Positions 34,726 to 42,706 of a DNA stretch of 64,000 nt are shown here, piece by piece (the stretch's first letter is position 1; every line of letters begins with the position of its first letter). The position numbers and the translations under genes were made by a program. Location of the stretch: assembly GCA_031291755.1 (NCBI GenBank), contig JARLIK010000028.1, positions 1 through 64,000 on the forward strand, in the 5' to 3' direction. Origin of the DNA: Acidocella sp. GTDB lineage: Bacteria > Pseudomonadota > Alphaproteobacteria > Acetobacterales > Acetobacteraceae. The notes under the pieces are model-generated. The model was not told where the DNA came from. It worked only from the letters and a program-made list of their open reading frames with translations, and did not search any database.

Positions 34726-35641
34726 CAGATAAAGCTTCAGCCGCGTCGGGAAAGGGGCTGGCGTCGGCAAAGTTCAATGCTGCCGCAACTTTATCGGAAA
34801 CATCCGAATCCATCGTGGCAAGCGCCTCATGATTTATCTGCCCCGTCGTCAATAGTGCTGCTGTCAAATCCATGATCGGACAAGCCAAGCGCAACCGCTG
34901 CAACTCATCGCGCGATCGCGTCTCGCGTGCTGCCGTGGAATGCGCTGCAAACCGGCAGGAGGTGAATTCGAGAAACGCCGGGCCAGCACCAGAGCGAATG
35001 GCCTGAACCGCATTCGCAACGGCTTCGGCCACGATATCCACCTGCATCCCATCAAATGTTCGCGCCGTTATTCCGTACGCCAGTGCCAAATCGGAAATCA
35101 TTTTGGGAGCCAAAACGGCCTGACGGGGCGTTGAGACTGAGAGCTGATTATTGTTGCAGATAAATAAGACCGGCAGACGCCACAATGCGGCGATGTTCAA
35201 GGTCTCATGCAGAATGCCTGCGCCGCTCGCGCCGTCACCGAACACCACCACCGCAATACCAGGGTCGCCCGTCATCAGCCGCGCCAGCGCTACACCCGCG
35301 GCGATGCTGATATTGCCTGCCACCACCGCATGGGCACCAAAAAACCCCTGCGCTGGTGCGCTCAAATGCCCGCGCCCGCCCTTGCCTCGATTGGTTCCGG
35401 TTGACTTGCCAAGCAACTCAGCCATCACCTCTGCCGGGGTCAGGCCGCGTGCCAAGGCAAAGCCGATGGAGCGCCCGCCTGTTAATAACTGATCCTGCGG
35501 TGCCAGCGCCGCGCAAACACCCACGGCGACGGCCTCCTCGCCCGCAGACAGCAATTGAAACCCATGGTCGGGGTGCGCCGCCAGGGCGTTTTCAAACGCC
35601 CGGATCAACTTCATGCTGTACAGCATTTCGTGGCGCGTCAT
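34715..35641 (-). CDS. TPP-dependent 2-oxoacid/acetoin-type dehydrogenase E1, alpha subunit
   Basis: The 308-residue protein carries the thiamine-diphosphate motif GDG (135-137) to NNN (163-165) within FGDGASGAGILHETLNIA, plus the conserved start LIRAFE and NRGKGGRGHL. Its ATG overlaps the stop of the SGNH-like gene (ATGA). It is coupled to the beta gene and followed by the lipoyl carrier, but no E2 catalytic or E3 (dihydrolipoyl dehydrogenase) gene is present in the window. The complex probably supplies an acyl or ketol unit to biosynthesis rather than central catabolism. Confidence 0.88.
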   Translation of the reverse strand: MTRHEMLYSMKLIRAFENALAAHPDHGFQLLSAGEEAVAVGVCAALAPQDQLLTGGRSIGFALARGLTPAEVMAELLGKSTGTNRGKGGRGHLSAPAQGFFGAHAVVAGNISIAAGVALARLMTGDPGIAVVVFGDGASGAGILHETLNIAALWRLPVLFICNNNQLSVSTPRQAVLAPKMISDLALAYGITARTFDGMQVDIVAEAVANAVQAIRSGAGPAFLEFTSCRFAAHSTAARETRSRDELQRLRLACPIMDLTAALLTTGQINHEALATMDSDVSDKVAAALNFADASPFPDAAEALSDVF

Positions 35642-36345
35642 TTCATCACGATCTGGCTGAGTCCGCCGGCGGTTACCCTATATCCAAAATTGCCAATGAT
35701 GTCGGGCTTATGCCGGCTGACCGGCACTTGCGGCGGGAGAAATGTTTTTACGAGACGCCGCGCGGCCTCTTGCAACTCAAACGGCACCAGATCGTCCAAA
35801 CCAACCAGCAGCATGGTCATGGCCAGGGATTTTCCGGCGGCCTGCGACGCGTAAGGGCCTTGCAGCCGATAGTCGGTTTGTAAATTCCGGGCACCAATAT
35901 CAGCGAGATCACGGTCAATATCGGCGACCAGCACGCCCATCTCGCGTGATAGATTCAAGGCCAGCAAGTTCAACCGGCGAATCCGCGTCAACCGCGCTGG
36001 CGCCGAAGGCAAATCCGGCTGCACGTAACGCAGCAGCGTGCCAATATACACCGCACGTTCCGGGTGGGCGGTTAATTCCTGGTATCTTAGCCGCAAGCGC
36101 GCTTCACAATCCGGCCAGGGTTCTTCGACGCGCCCAACTTCGTCGATGAGCGAGGTGATGACAATCGATGGTCCCGGCGATTGATCGAGGCCGGCGGGTG
36201 CGGCGGGGAACGCATATTCGAGAGTCCACGGCACCTTGTCCACCAAGGTAAGACCGCGTGCCAGCAATTCGACGGCGTTGCAGACCGCGGCCCGCTCATC
36301 GGGCGTCACCAAAGCCTGCACCTTGAATCGGTTAAATTCGGCCAT
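35638..36345 (-). CDS. SGNH-like protein with eroded active site
   Basis: The 235-residue protein has an end region SREMGVLVADIDRDLADIG that aligns with the ISVIDVD strand of the two other SGNH-like proteins in the cluster. It continues QTDYRLQGPYA where D-x-x-H is expected, so the catalytic histidine seems lost. It is coupled at both ends (TGATG with the glycosyltransferase, ATGA with E1 alpha). I assign only distant SGNH kinship. A binding or scaffolding role is as likely as catalysis. Confidence 0.5.
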   Translation of the reverse strand: MAEFNRFKVQALVTPDERAAVCNAVELLARGLTLVDKVPWTLEYAFPAAPAGLDQSPGPSIVITSLIDEVGRVEEPWPDCEARLRLRYQELTAHPERAVYIGTLLRYVQPDLPSAPARLTRIRRLNLLALNLSREMGVLVADIDRDLADIGARNLQTDYRLQGPYASQAAGKSLAMTMLLVGLDDLVPFELQEAARRLVKTFLPPQVPVSRHKPDIIGNFGYRVTAGGLSQIVMK

Positions 36346-37373
36346 CAGCTAGCGTCTGCCATGATATGGAATTGCAAATGCGCATTGCGGATCGCCTCAA
36401 TCCCATAAATGCCCGCGCAACGAAGCGCCGCCGCCTCAAGGGCAGGCAGCGATTCAATCCTCGCTGCCACCGGCAACTGCGGCGGTTGTGCCAGGCTGCG
36501 CCACAGCACCGCTAACAGCGCCACCGCCGCTATGGGGTGCTTTTGGTAAAATATCTGCTCCCAGCCGGCTTCAACCAGCGGGTCGCGCCAGCCCGCCCGG
36601 TGGGTCATGTGGAAGCTGCATGCGCCCGCCAGTGGCAGCATTCGCCCACCCGCCTGGCAGAGACGCAGCGCCAGCTCACGATGTTCATTGATGGTCAGCG
36701 CCCTATCAAAGCCGCCTGTAGCGCGGAAAATGGCCGTGGTGACCGATAAATTGGCCCCCGCTGCCGCTGCCCATAATACATTGCAACCGGGATGATTTTG
36801 TAACGCATCCATTTCAAGCTCATAAAGTTTCCTGGGGCCGGTGCCGGGATAAATCCCCTCCAACGAGCGCGCCAGAATCCCATCAAAATTATGCAGAATA
36901 TCGGCCTGTGTGATCCGCATCCGGGCCAGCTCATACGGCGGCAGCCGGGCGATCCGCGACGCTTCGCCCGGCATCGGCAAACCGGTCTCGGGGTCCGCCA
37001 GATAGCGTGTGCAACGCAAATGGCGGGTTTCGCCACGAATAATCGCATCCGTGTGCTGCCGGTGGCATTGTAAATGACGTTCAACCAGATCCGGTGCCGC
37101 CAGCGTATCGCCATCGAGAAAAATCAGCACGTCCCCGCTGGCCCGCGCCGCCCCGGCATTGGAAGCGGCGGACCGGCCCTGCGCCTGGCCATGCTCCACA
37201 TAAATCACCGGGCAAGGCAATGGTGCGGCAGCCACCACCGCTGCCGTATGGTCGCGTGAACCATCATTCACCACGATAATTTCCGCTGGCACGGTCTGGC
37301 GCGCCAGCGATGCCAGCGTCAGCCGCAGCCGGCCGGCTTCATCTTTGGAGCGGATGACAACGCTGGCCTGCAT
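36345..37373 (-). CDS. Family 2 glycosyltransferase
   Basis: The 342-residue protein has a GT-A fold: ASVVIRSKDEAGRLRLTLAS at the start, VVNDGSRDHT, FLDGD as the metal-binding DxD-type motif, and ATGGFDRAL after the acceptor region. ATG 37373 is chosen because AGGA, overlapping the stop of the preceding SGNH gene, is well spaced; the frame is open to 37403. No transmembrane helix is obvious, so it is cytoplasmic or peripheral. It lies inside the E1/lipoyl operon and suggests that the product is a sugar conjugate or surface glycan. Confidence 0.85.
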   Translation of the reverse strand: MQASVVIRSKDEAGRLRLTLASLARQTVPAEIIVVNDGSRDHTAAVVAAAPLPCPVIYVEHGQAQGRSAASNAGAARASGDVLIFLDGDTLAAPDLVERHLQCHRQHTDAIIRGETRHLRCTRYLADPETGLPMPGEASRIARLPPYELARMRITQADILHNFDGILARSLEGIYPGTGPRKLYELEMDALQNHPGCNVLWAAAAGANLSVTTAIFRATGGFDRALTINEHRELALRLCQAGGRMLPLAGACSFHMTHRAGWRDPLVEAGWEQIFYQKHPIAAVALLAVLWRSLAQPPQLPVAARIESLPALEAAALRCAGIYGIEAIRNAHLQFHIMADAS

Positions 37374-37383
37374 GTCCGCGTTC

Positions 37384-38169
37384 CTAAGGCCCAATGAGTC
37401 CAAGATCGTCCAGCACCCTTACCACCTCCCGTGCCACCAGCTCATGGGCTTCAGGCGTTATATGAAGCGCATTCAGCTTCATCCTGTCCACACCCGAGCG
37501 GGCCAGCAGGCCATCAACATCGATCACCGATATGCCCGTTTTTTCCGATAATTCAGCCAGCCCGAGCGTGAACCGCCGTGCCCTGGTGGTAAAAGTCTCG
37601 CCGAGCCCCTGCAAACAATGCACGGTTTCGCCGGGGATGGTTACCGAAACATTGTAAATCAGAATCGGCGCGTCCGTGCGGCTTCGTATCCGGCCGATGA
37701 TTTGTTCAAAATTTGCCATTGATTGCTCAGCCGTCAGCAGCCCGGCGGGTTCGTAATGCGCCGCGAGCCAATTCCGGTGCTCGGGCTCCTGTGCCATCAT
37801 TTCGTAAGGATAAAAAAATTGCCCGGTGGCGCGATGGCGCAGGAGTTGGGTGGCCATATCCGGCTGGATGGTTAAAATTATGGCGTCCGCTGGGGTCTCG
37901 AACAGCGCCTGGCTGAATTGGCTGGCGAGCGAGAATGGCCCCAGCTTGAAGGAGCGGGCCGCAAGTTCAGCGTCAATCACGCCATCCGCTGTCAGCAAAG
38001 CGTCCGAGCGAGTCCATGTCTCGTGCTTGATGCGGGCCAGCGTGCCGGGATGATGCTGGCGCAGCACTTCATTAATCCCGTTCCAGCGCAGCGTGCCCCC
38101 GATCATGCAGGAATGCAGGGAATCGTGCACATCGACATTGCCCTTGACGAACAAATTAAGGCGTCTCAC
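37384..38169 (-). CDS. SGNH/GDSL-like hydrolase, first gene of the E1-lipoyl operon
   Basis: The 261-residue protein has an N-terminal block NLFVKGNVDVHDSLHSCMIGG that occupies the place of the GDS motif (GNVD/HDS). Later come an ILIYNVS strand, the shared ISVIDVDGLL strand and NALHITPEAH, where block V D-x-x-H reads N-x-x-H. It opens a leftward operon of six genes (SGNH, GT2, SGNH-like, E1 alpha, E1 beta, lipoyl) and diverges from a transglutaminase-like gene. It may act as an acyl-transferase or esterase in that pathway. Confidence 0.65.
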   Translation of the reverse strand: MRRLNLFVKGNVDVHDSLHSCMIGGTLRWNGINEVLRQHHPGTLARIKHETWTRSDALLTADGVIDAELAARSFKLGPFSLASQFSQALFETPADAIILTIQPDMATQLLRHRATGQFFYPYEMMAQEPEHRNWLAAHYEPAGLLTAEQSMANFEQIIGRIRSRTDAPILIYNVSVTIPGETVHCLQGLGETFTTRARRFTLGLAELSEKTGISVIDVDGLLARSGVDRMKLNALHITPEAHELVAREVVRVLDDLGLIGP

Positions 38170-38240
38170 GGCAGCGCCGCCCCGGATCGCAGCAAGTATT
38201 GGGTCAATCTATTGCCTGCCTTCAGAATTGGAATAGAATC

Positions 38241-38254
38241 TTGACGAGTGTCAA
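38241..38254. promoter_or_regulatory. FNR/CRP-type palindrome in divergent promoter
   Basis: TTGAC-GAGT-GTCAA is a perfect 5+4+5 palindrome that also fits TTGA-N6-TCAA, the pattern bound by FNR/FixK regulators. It sits between the divergent SGNH operon (start 38169) and the transglutaminase-like gene (start 38294). The left TTGACG could instead be a -35 box. Confidence 0.45.
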
Positions 38255-38293
38255 AGAGTTAAATGGATTTCCGCCGAAAGACAAACAGGCCGT

Positions 38294-39574
38294 ATGACCC
38301 GTGTAAAAATCTGGCCGCATGTGAACGAGCGCTACCGCAGCATCCCGCAAGCGCGTATTTTGGATATGCTGCTGCTCTTGGGCTGGGCGTTCGAGGTGGC
38401 TGCAGGCGCCCGCGCGGCCGCCGAATTGCAATGCGCCGAAGCGCTTGAAAGCCTGATTGGGGCGGGCCTCGGATATTGCGCGAGGGCGAATGGTGAGCGT
38501 TGCTTTGACCCGGCGGAAGTGCTCAATTTCGTCAAGGCGGAAGGTCTGGCGGGGCGCAGCCATATCTGGACGGATCATTTCATCCCCACCGCCCGTGCCC
38601 AGTATCAAAGCCTCGCCGCGTTAACCGGGGGCAACACGCAGCTGCGGGCTCATGTCAGGTTCAGCCGCATCTTCAGCCTGCACGGCATAGCCACCGGCAG
38701 CCGGTTGCGGCTCACCTTGCCGGTGCCGATCACTTGTTCCTATGGGCGCGGCTGCAAAGTCAGCTGGGACCCGATGCCATACCCTGCCACGCAAGGCGTG
38801 CTGCGCGACACTTGCCTCGATATTCGTATCGCTGCCGCGCCGCCCCCGCCGGTCACGCTGGCCGCAGAGTTTAATTTCACTGCATTGACCGGTCCCGATC
38901 AGCAACGCCCGACGCCGGATGAACTGGCTTTATATTTGCGGCACGCCGAGGGTTTGATCCGTGTGACGCCGCGCATCCAAAGCCTGGCCACCGCCCTTGC
39001 TGGCGATACGACCAGCCCGCACAACGCTGCCACCAAATTCTTTGACTTCATGCTGGAACATTTGATGATGGGCATGATCCGCTACAGCGATATTCCGGCT
39101 GACGACCCTGGCGGCTGGATGCTCGACCATGGCTGGTGTGACTGCCTGCTCGGTTCTGCTGTTTTCGTAGCACTTTGCCGGGCACATGGAATTCCAGCGC
39201 GGCTCCTCGGCGGATATTTTTTATACCCGCTAGCGCCTACAAATCATTACTGGGCGGAAATCTGGATCGACGGCGCCGGCTGGCTGGCGTTTGACCTGCT
39301 GACCTGGGACCTTTCCGCGGCGGGGCGTGATGCAGCCTGGCGGCATGTTTTCGCCGGGCGATGTGATGCCCGCATGGTGACGCAAATTTTTCCTGCACAC
39401 TTCACCGGGCCGATGACGGCGCAACTGCCGCCCACCTGGCATTTACTGCAACGCCGCCTTGGCAATGGTATGGTCTGCAGTTTTCATGACGCCGTGGACG
39501 GATCGTTGATCTATGAAGATCAGATTGAATGCGTTCATCTTAACGCGGTTCCGCAGGATGACAGTATCACATGA
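38294..39574 (+). CDS. Transglutaminase-like superfamily protein
   Basis: The 426-residue protein has an N-terminal region (1-180) that is not recognised. The C-terminal transglutaminase-core domain (about 245-345) shows the papain-like triad: C284 in GWCDCLLGSAVFVALCRA, H318 in NHYWAEIW and D334 in LAFDLLTWD, with the usual GIPARLLGGY between. Bacterial members are mostly cysteine proteases or amide-forming enzymes. It diverges from the E1-lipoyl operon and was once followed by a glycosyltransferase and a GMC oxidoreductase, both now pseudogenes. It is cytoplasmic, with no signal peptide. Confidence 0.8.
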   Translation: MTRVKIWPHVNERYRSIPQARILDMLLLLGWAFEVAAGARAAAELQCAEALESLIGAGLGYCARANGERCFDPAEVLNFVKAEGLAGRSHIWTDHFIPTARAQYQSLAALTGGNTQLRAHVRFSRIFSLHGIATGSRLRLTLPVPITCSYGRGCKVSWDPMPYPATQGVLRDTCLDIRIAAAPPPPVTLAAEFNFTALTGPDQQRPTPDELALYLRHAEGLIRVTPRIQSLATALAGDTTSPHNAATKFFDFMLEHLMMGMIRYSDIPADDPGGWMLDHGWCDCLLGSAVFVALCRAHGIPARLLGGYFLYPLAPTNHYWAEIWIDGAGWLAFDLLTWDLSAAGRDAAWRHVFAGRCDARMVTQIFPAHFTGPMTAQLPPTWHLLQRRLGNGMVCSFHDAVDGSLIYEDQIECVHLNAVPQDDSIT

Positions 39575-39603
39575 ACCGAAGTACAGAGGCAGCGTCTGGC
39601 ATG

Positions 39604-40125
39604 TATGATCACATACTGATTAGTTGCCTGATGGTGACCTCGGCCCGCGCCGAGCGTTTTGGTTTTATCCAAAAAAGCGTGGCGGCCTATTTGGCTCACT
39701 CAATCGTAGCGATATCAAAATCATTCAACCAGCGGGATGTCTTAATCTCGGGCAACTGCGTAACATTGCCCGTGAAGCCGCCTCCGGCGAGGTGACGTGT
39801 CAATGGGATGATGACGATCTCTATCATCCGCTGCGGCTATCCACGCAGTTGCGAGCCTTGATGGAAGGCGCTTACGAGGCCACGGTATTACAAGATGTCA
39901 TGCAATATAAGCCGGATGCTTGCGCGATGTACTTGACAAACTGGCACGCCACACCTTGCGGTGCGCATCCGGGAACTTTGATGGCAATGCGTAATGTACC
40001 GCTCAGCTAGCCAACCAGCGGCGCTACCGTCAGCAAAGGTGAAGACATGGGGGCTTTGATGTGGCTGCGGCAGCGCAACCTCATCAAAACCATCGATGCC
40101 ATGCCGCATCTTTTCGTCTATATCG
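39604..40125 (+). pseudogene. Family 2-type glycosyltransferase, frameshifted and fused to a GMC remnant
   Basis: Pieces of one glycosyltransferase lie in different frames. HILISCLMVTSARAERFGF and SVAAYLAHS are in the first frame (from the ATG at 39604). CLNLGQLRNIAREAASG, CQWDDDDLYHPLRLSTQL and GAHPGTLMAMR follow in the next, ending at a stop at 40010. A C-terminal tail (GALMWLRQRNLIKTIDAMPHLFVYI) lies in a third frame. QWDDDDLYH is the DxD region. At about 40120-40125 the tail runs directly into the dinucleotide motif of a GMC oxidoreductase, so a deletion joined the two. Confidence 0.75.
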
Positions 40126-40830
40126 TCGGGTCCGGCGTGGTGGGCGGGCTAGTGGCTGACGAGTTGGCGAGGGCCGGATTGTCGGTGATTGTCCTGGAAG
40201 CAGGTCCGTTCGTTGCACGCCGCGCGATTGTTGAACCATACCGCAATAGCCCGATAAAAGACGATTTTGAATTAACTTGCCCGCCCAGTCCGCTGGCGCC
40301 GCACCCTCAATACAACCCGCCAAATCATTATCCCACACTCAGCGGCCCCGACGCTGGTGCTTATGCGCAACAATATATTCGTTATGTTATCGGTACAACA
40401 TAGCATTGGGCCGGTTGCGCTTGGCGCAATTTGCCCAACGACTTCAAACTTTTCAGCACCTATGGTGTCGGGCGTGATTATCCGCTCTCCTACGCTGATC
40501 TGGAGCCGTATTATGCCCAGGCCGAAATTGCCCTCGGGGTTTCCGGGCCGCAATATCCAGCCTTGCAGTCGCCGCCACAAAATCCCGAAAACCAGCTGAC
40601 GCTCAACCCGGGCAGCAAGGATGCTCTCGGCATACCCTGCCCGCAAATCTATTACGATGTCGGCGATTATACCAGGCGCGCCGGCCAGCGCACCTGTGCT
40701 GTTTTCCGGCAACTGGCCGCTGCCATGGGCGCTGACCCTGGAGACTCGGTCGTGGATGGAGAGTGCCTGACCGCCACCATCTTCATTATAAAAAACCCCT
40801 CTGAAAGCATGCCGCAAATTTCTGATGGGA
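40126..40830 (+). pseudogene. GMC-family oxidoreductase, missing N-terminus, nonsense codon and internal deletion
   Basis: It begins mid-domain with VGSGVVGGLVADELARAG and VLEAGP (FAD-binding GxGxxG) and continues to YIRYVIGTT. There TAG (40401-40403) replaces the Trp codon of the TTWHWAG motif. The same frame then continues HWAGCAW and NDFKLFSTYGVGRDYPLSYADLEPYY. After LTLNPGSKDALGIP it jumps to a C-terminal block (IYYDVGDYTRRA... GDSVVDGE), so the substrate domain is deleted. Related intact enzymes are sugar or alcohol dehydrogenases. It lies beside the transglutaminase-like gene and was probably part of that cluster. Confidence 0.8.
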
Positions 40831-40844
40831 TTACCATGGGAGTG

Positions 40845-41756
40845 CTATGTCAGCGTCGATCCATATTCCAGGATAAGAGTCTCAACGGCCTGACGCTCCG
40901 GCATGCCGCGCCAGCCGCCGCCGTTACGCGCCTTGAGAGCGGCGGCGGCAGTGGCAAATCGCGCTGCTTCAAGCGGCTGCTTGCCTTCCGCCAGCGCCAG
41001 CGCCACTGCGCCATGAAACACATCGCCGCAACCGGTGGTATCACGCGCCAGCACATGCGGCGTTGGCACGTTATGCGCTTGCCCATCAACGAGCCACAAA
41101 CTCCCAGCAGCCCCCAGCGTCACCGCGACACACCGCGCTTGTGGCGCCGATACCCGCTTGAGCCCGCCCAGCGGATCATCCTCACCGGTGCAAAGCTTTA
41201 GGCCAGAATTTGAAAAAATGGGGTACTGCGCCAGCGCTACCAGTTGACGCAGCGCATCAGGATCACCCCCTTCAGCATCCAGTACACGCGGAATTTCGCG
41301 CGGCGCCGCGGCGAGCAAGGCCGCCGCCAAATTGGGAAACCGATGGTCGACCAGCAGTGCGTCAGCTTTCGCGAAAGCCAATTCCATCGCCACGGGTGCT
41401 GGCTTCACTGTGCCACGGTCCACAATCAGGCAGCGCGCCCCATCCGGCGCCACCAGCGCACAGGCATTCGGCGTGCGCGCGTTTGTAATTTGCTGCAATA
41501 AATCAAGCTCAACGCCAAGCCCGCTCATCTCGGCGGCCAACCAGCGGCCCGCGGTATCGTCACCCACCGCGCCCATATAAGCAGCATGCCCGCCCAACTT
41601 GGCCACTGCCACAGCGGCGGTGCCGGCAACGCCGCCGCCGCTTTCGCGGTAGCCGGAGGCGGTATATTTTGCATCCCCTTCCGGCAGTGTCTCGACCTCA
41701 TAAATCCGGTCGAGCACGACGATACCGAAGCAGAGAACTCGCTTCAAACCGGGCAA
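40845..41756 (-). CDS. PfkB-family sugar kinase, sulfofructose kinase (YihV)-like
   Basis: The 303-residue ribokinase-family enzyme has ESGGGVAGTAAVAVAKLG (38-55) for sugar binding and DTTGCGDVFHGA (239-250) with catalytic D245. The N-terminus VLCFGIVVLDRIYEVETLPEGDAKYTASGYRE and the C-terminal ALKARNGGGWRGMP closely recall E. coli YihV, which phosphorylates 6-deoxy-6-sulfofructose; this is a memory comparison, not a search. The TTG start at 41756 overlaps the end of the dehydrogenase gene by 13 bp. It is the last gene of the leftward aldolase-dehydrogenase-kinase operon. Alternatively it is a kinase for another ketose. Confidence 0.8.
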   Translation of the reverse strand: MPGLKRVLCFGIVVLDRIYEVETLPEGDAKYTASGYRESGGGVAGTAAVAVAKLGGHAAYMGAVGDDTAGRWLAAEMSGLGVELDLLQQITNARTPNACALVAPDGARCLIVDRGTVKPAPVAMELAFAKADALLVDHRFPNLAAALLAAAPREIPRVLDAEGGDPDALRQLVALAQYPIFSNSGLKLCTGEDDPLGGLKRVSAPQARCVAVTLGAAGSLWLVDGQAHNVPTPHVLARDTTGCGDVFHGAVALALAEGKQPLEAARFATAAAALKARNGGGWRGMPERQAVETLILEYGSTLT

Positions 41757-42706
41757 AGGAGCGGCTTCAAACGCTCGCCACGCGCGAACTCCGCAAATAA
41801 CGTCTCCAGCCCGTCGAGATCCGCCGTCGCATCAACCAGCTTTGCAAATTGCGCCATATTGGCACGCAACAATTCAATGTTCGCCGCATACTCGTGCAGC
41901 GGAAAATAGAACGACCTGATCAAAAAATAATCTTTCCGCCGCAAGGCCCGCGTTTCGGTGATACTCCACTGATCGCTCTCGCCGAGTTGCACCGCAGCAC
42001 CCTCCTGCGCAACCGCCGTGAGCGCCAATGCCCGCCCGGCATCTTTCCCGCTTGCCTCTATCACCAACGGAAATTGCCGCGCCTCCGCCTGCTCTGCCGA
42101 AAGTACCGTAGCGTTCAAACTCGCCGCAAATGCTGCCCGCTTGGGGTTGGGTTCGCACACAAATACCGGCCCCCAATTCAACGCTTGCAAAACCAGCAGC
42201 GAGCCTAACCCGATTGGGCCGGCGCCAATCACCAGCGCCGCACCCGGCTGAACAATCCGTTCGGCAAGACGAATCCCATGCGCCGTAGTGCCAATGACAT
42301 CCAACAGCAACGGTGCCAAACGGTCGGGGATATCATCCGGGACAGCCAACAGACAGCGCCTTGGCACCGCAAGTGATTGCGCATAGCCGCCCGGCCGTTG
42401 CCAGCCCAGTAATTCAGCATGCGGGCACAAATTCGTCCGTCCGGCCTCGCATTGCGTACAGTGCCCGCAAAATGTCGGAATATACACCAGCACGCGCTTG
42501 CCATGCTCGCCCGTACCAGGCGCACGAACATGTCCGAAAATCTCATGGCCAGGGGTAAGCGGCCAGCCTTGCCGTAACGGACGGAAATCACTGCCACAAA
42601 GGGCGCAGGCCGCAACATCAACGATGACTTCATCTGGCCCCGGCACCGGGGCCTCGGTCTCAACAATGGTGATCCGCCCCTCACCGAGAAAGCGCGCGGA
42701 CCTCAC
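41744..42706 (-). CDS. Zinc-dependent medium-chain alcohol/polyol dehydrogenase
   Basis: The 320-residue MDR enzyme has the catalytic zinc ligands C37 (CALCGSD) and H54/E55 (GHEIFG), structural zinc cysteines C80, C83, C86, C94 (CGHCTQCEAGRTNLC), and nucleotide loop GAGPIGLGSL. The GTG start overlaps the aldolase stop (GTGA). It probably interconverts a polyol/ketose or reduces the aldehyde released by the aldolase. There is no separate isomerase in this locus, so it may fill that step. Confidence 0.85.
   Translation of the reverse strand: MRSARFLGEGRITIVETEAPVPGPDEVIVDVAACALCGSDFRPLRQGWPLTPGHEIFGHVRAPGTGEHGKRVLVYIPTFCGHCTQCEAGRTNLCPHAELLGWQRPGGYAQSLAVPRRCLLAVPDDIPDRLAPLLLDVIGTTAHGIRLAERIVQPGAALVIGAGPIGLGSLLVLQALNWGPVFVCEPNPKRAAFAASLNATVLSAEQAEARQFPLVIEASGKDAGRALALTAVAQEGAAVQLGESDQWSITETRALRRKDYFLIRSFYFPLHEYAANIELLRANMAQFAKLVDATADLDGLETLFAEFARGERLKPLLCPV

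Noticed and set aside
35356-36149. Plus-strand ORFs over E1 alpha and the SGNH-like gene
   Set aside because: Low-complexity Arg/Pro-rich shadows; the minus-strand genes have motifs and coupled starts.
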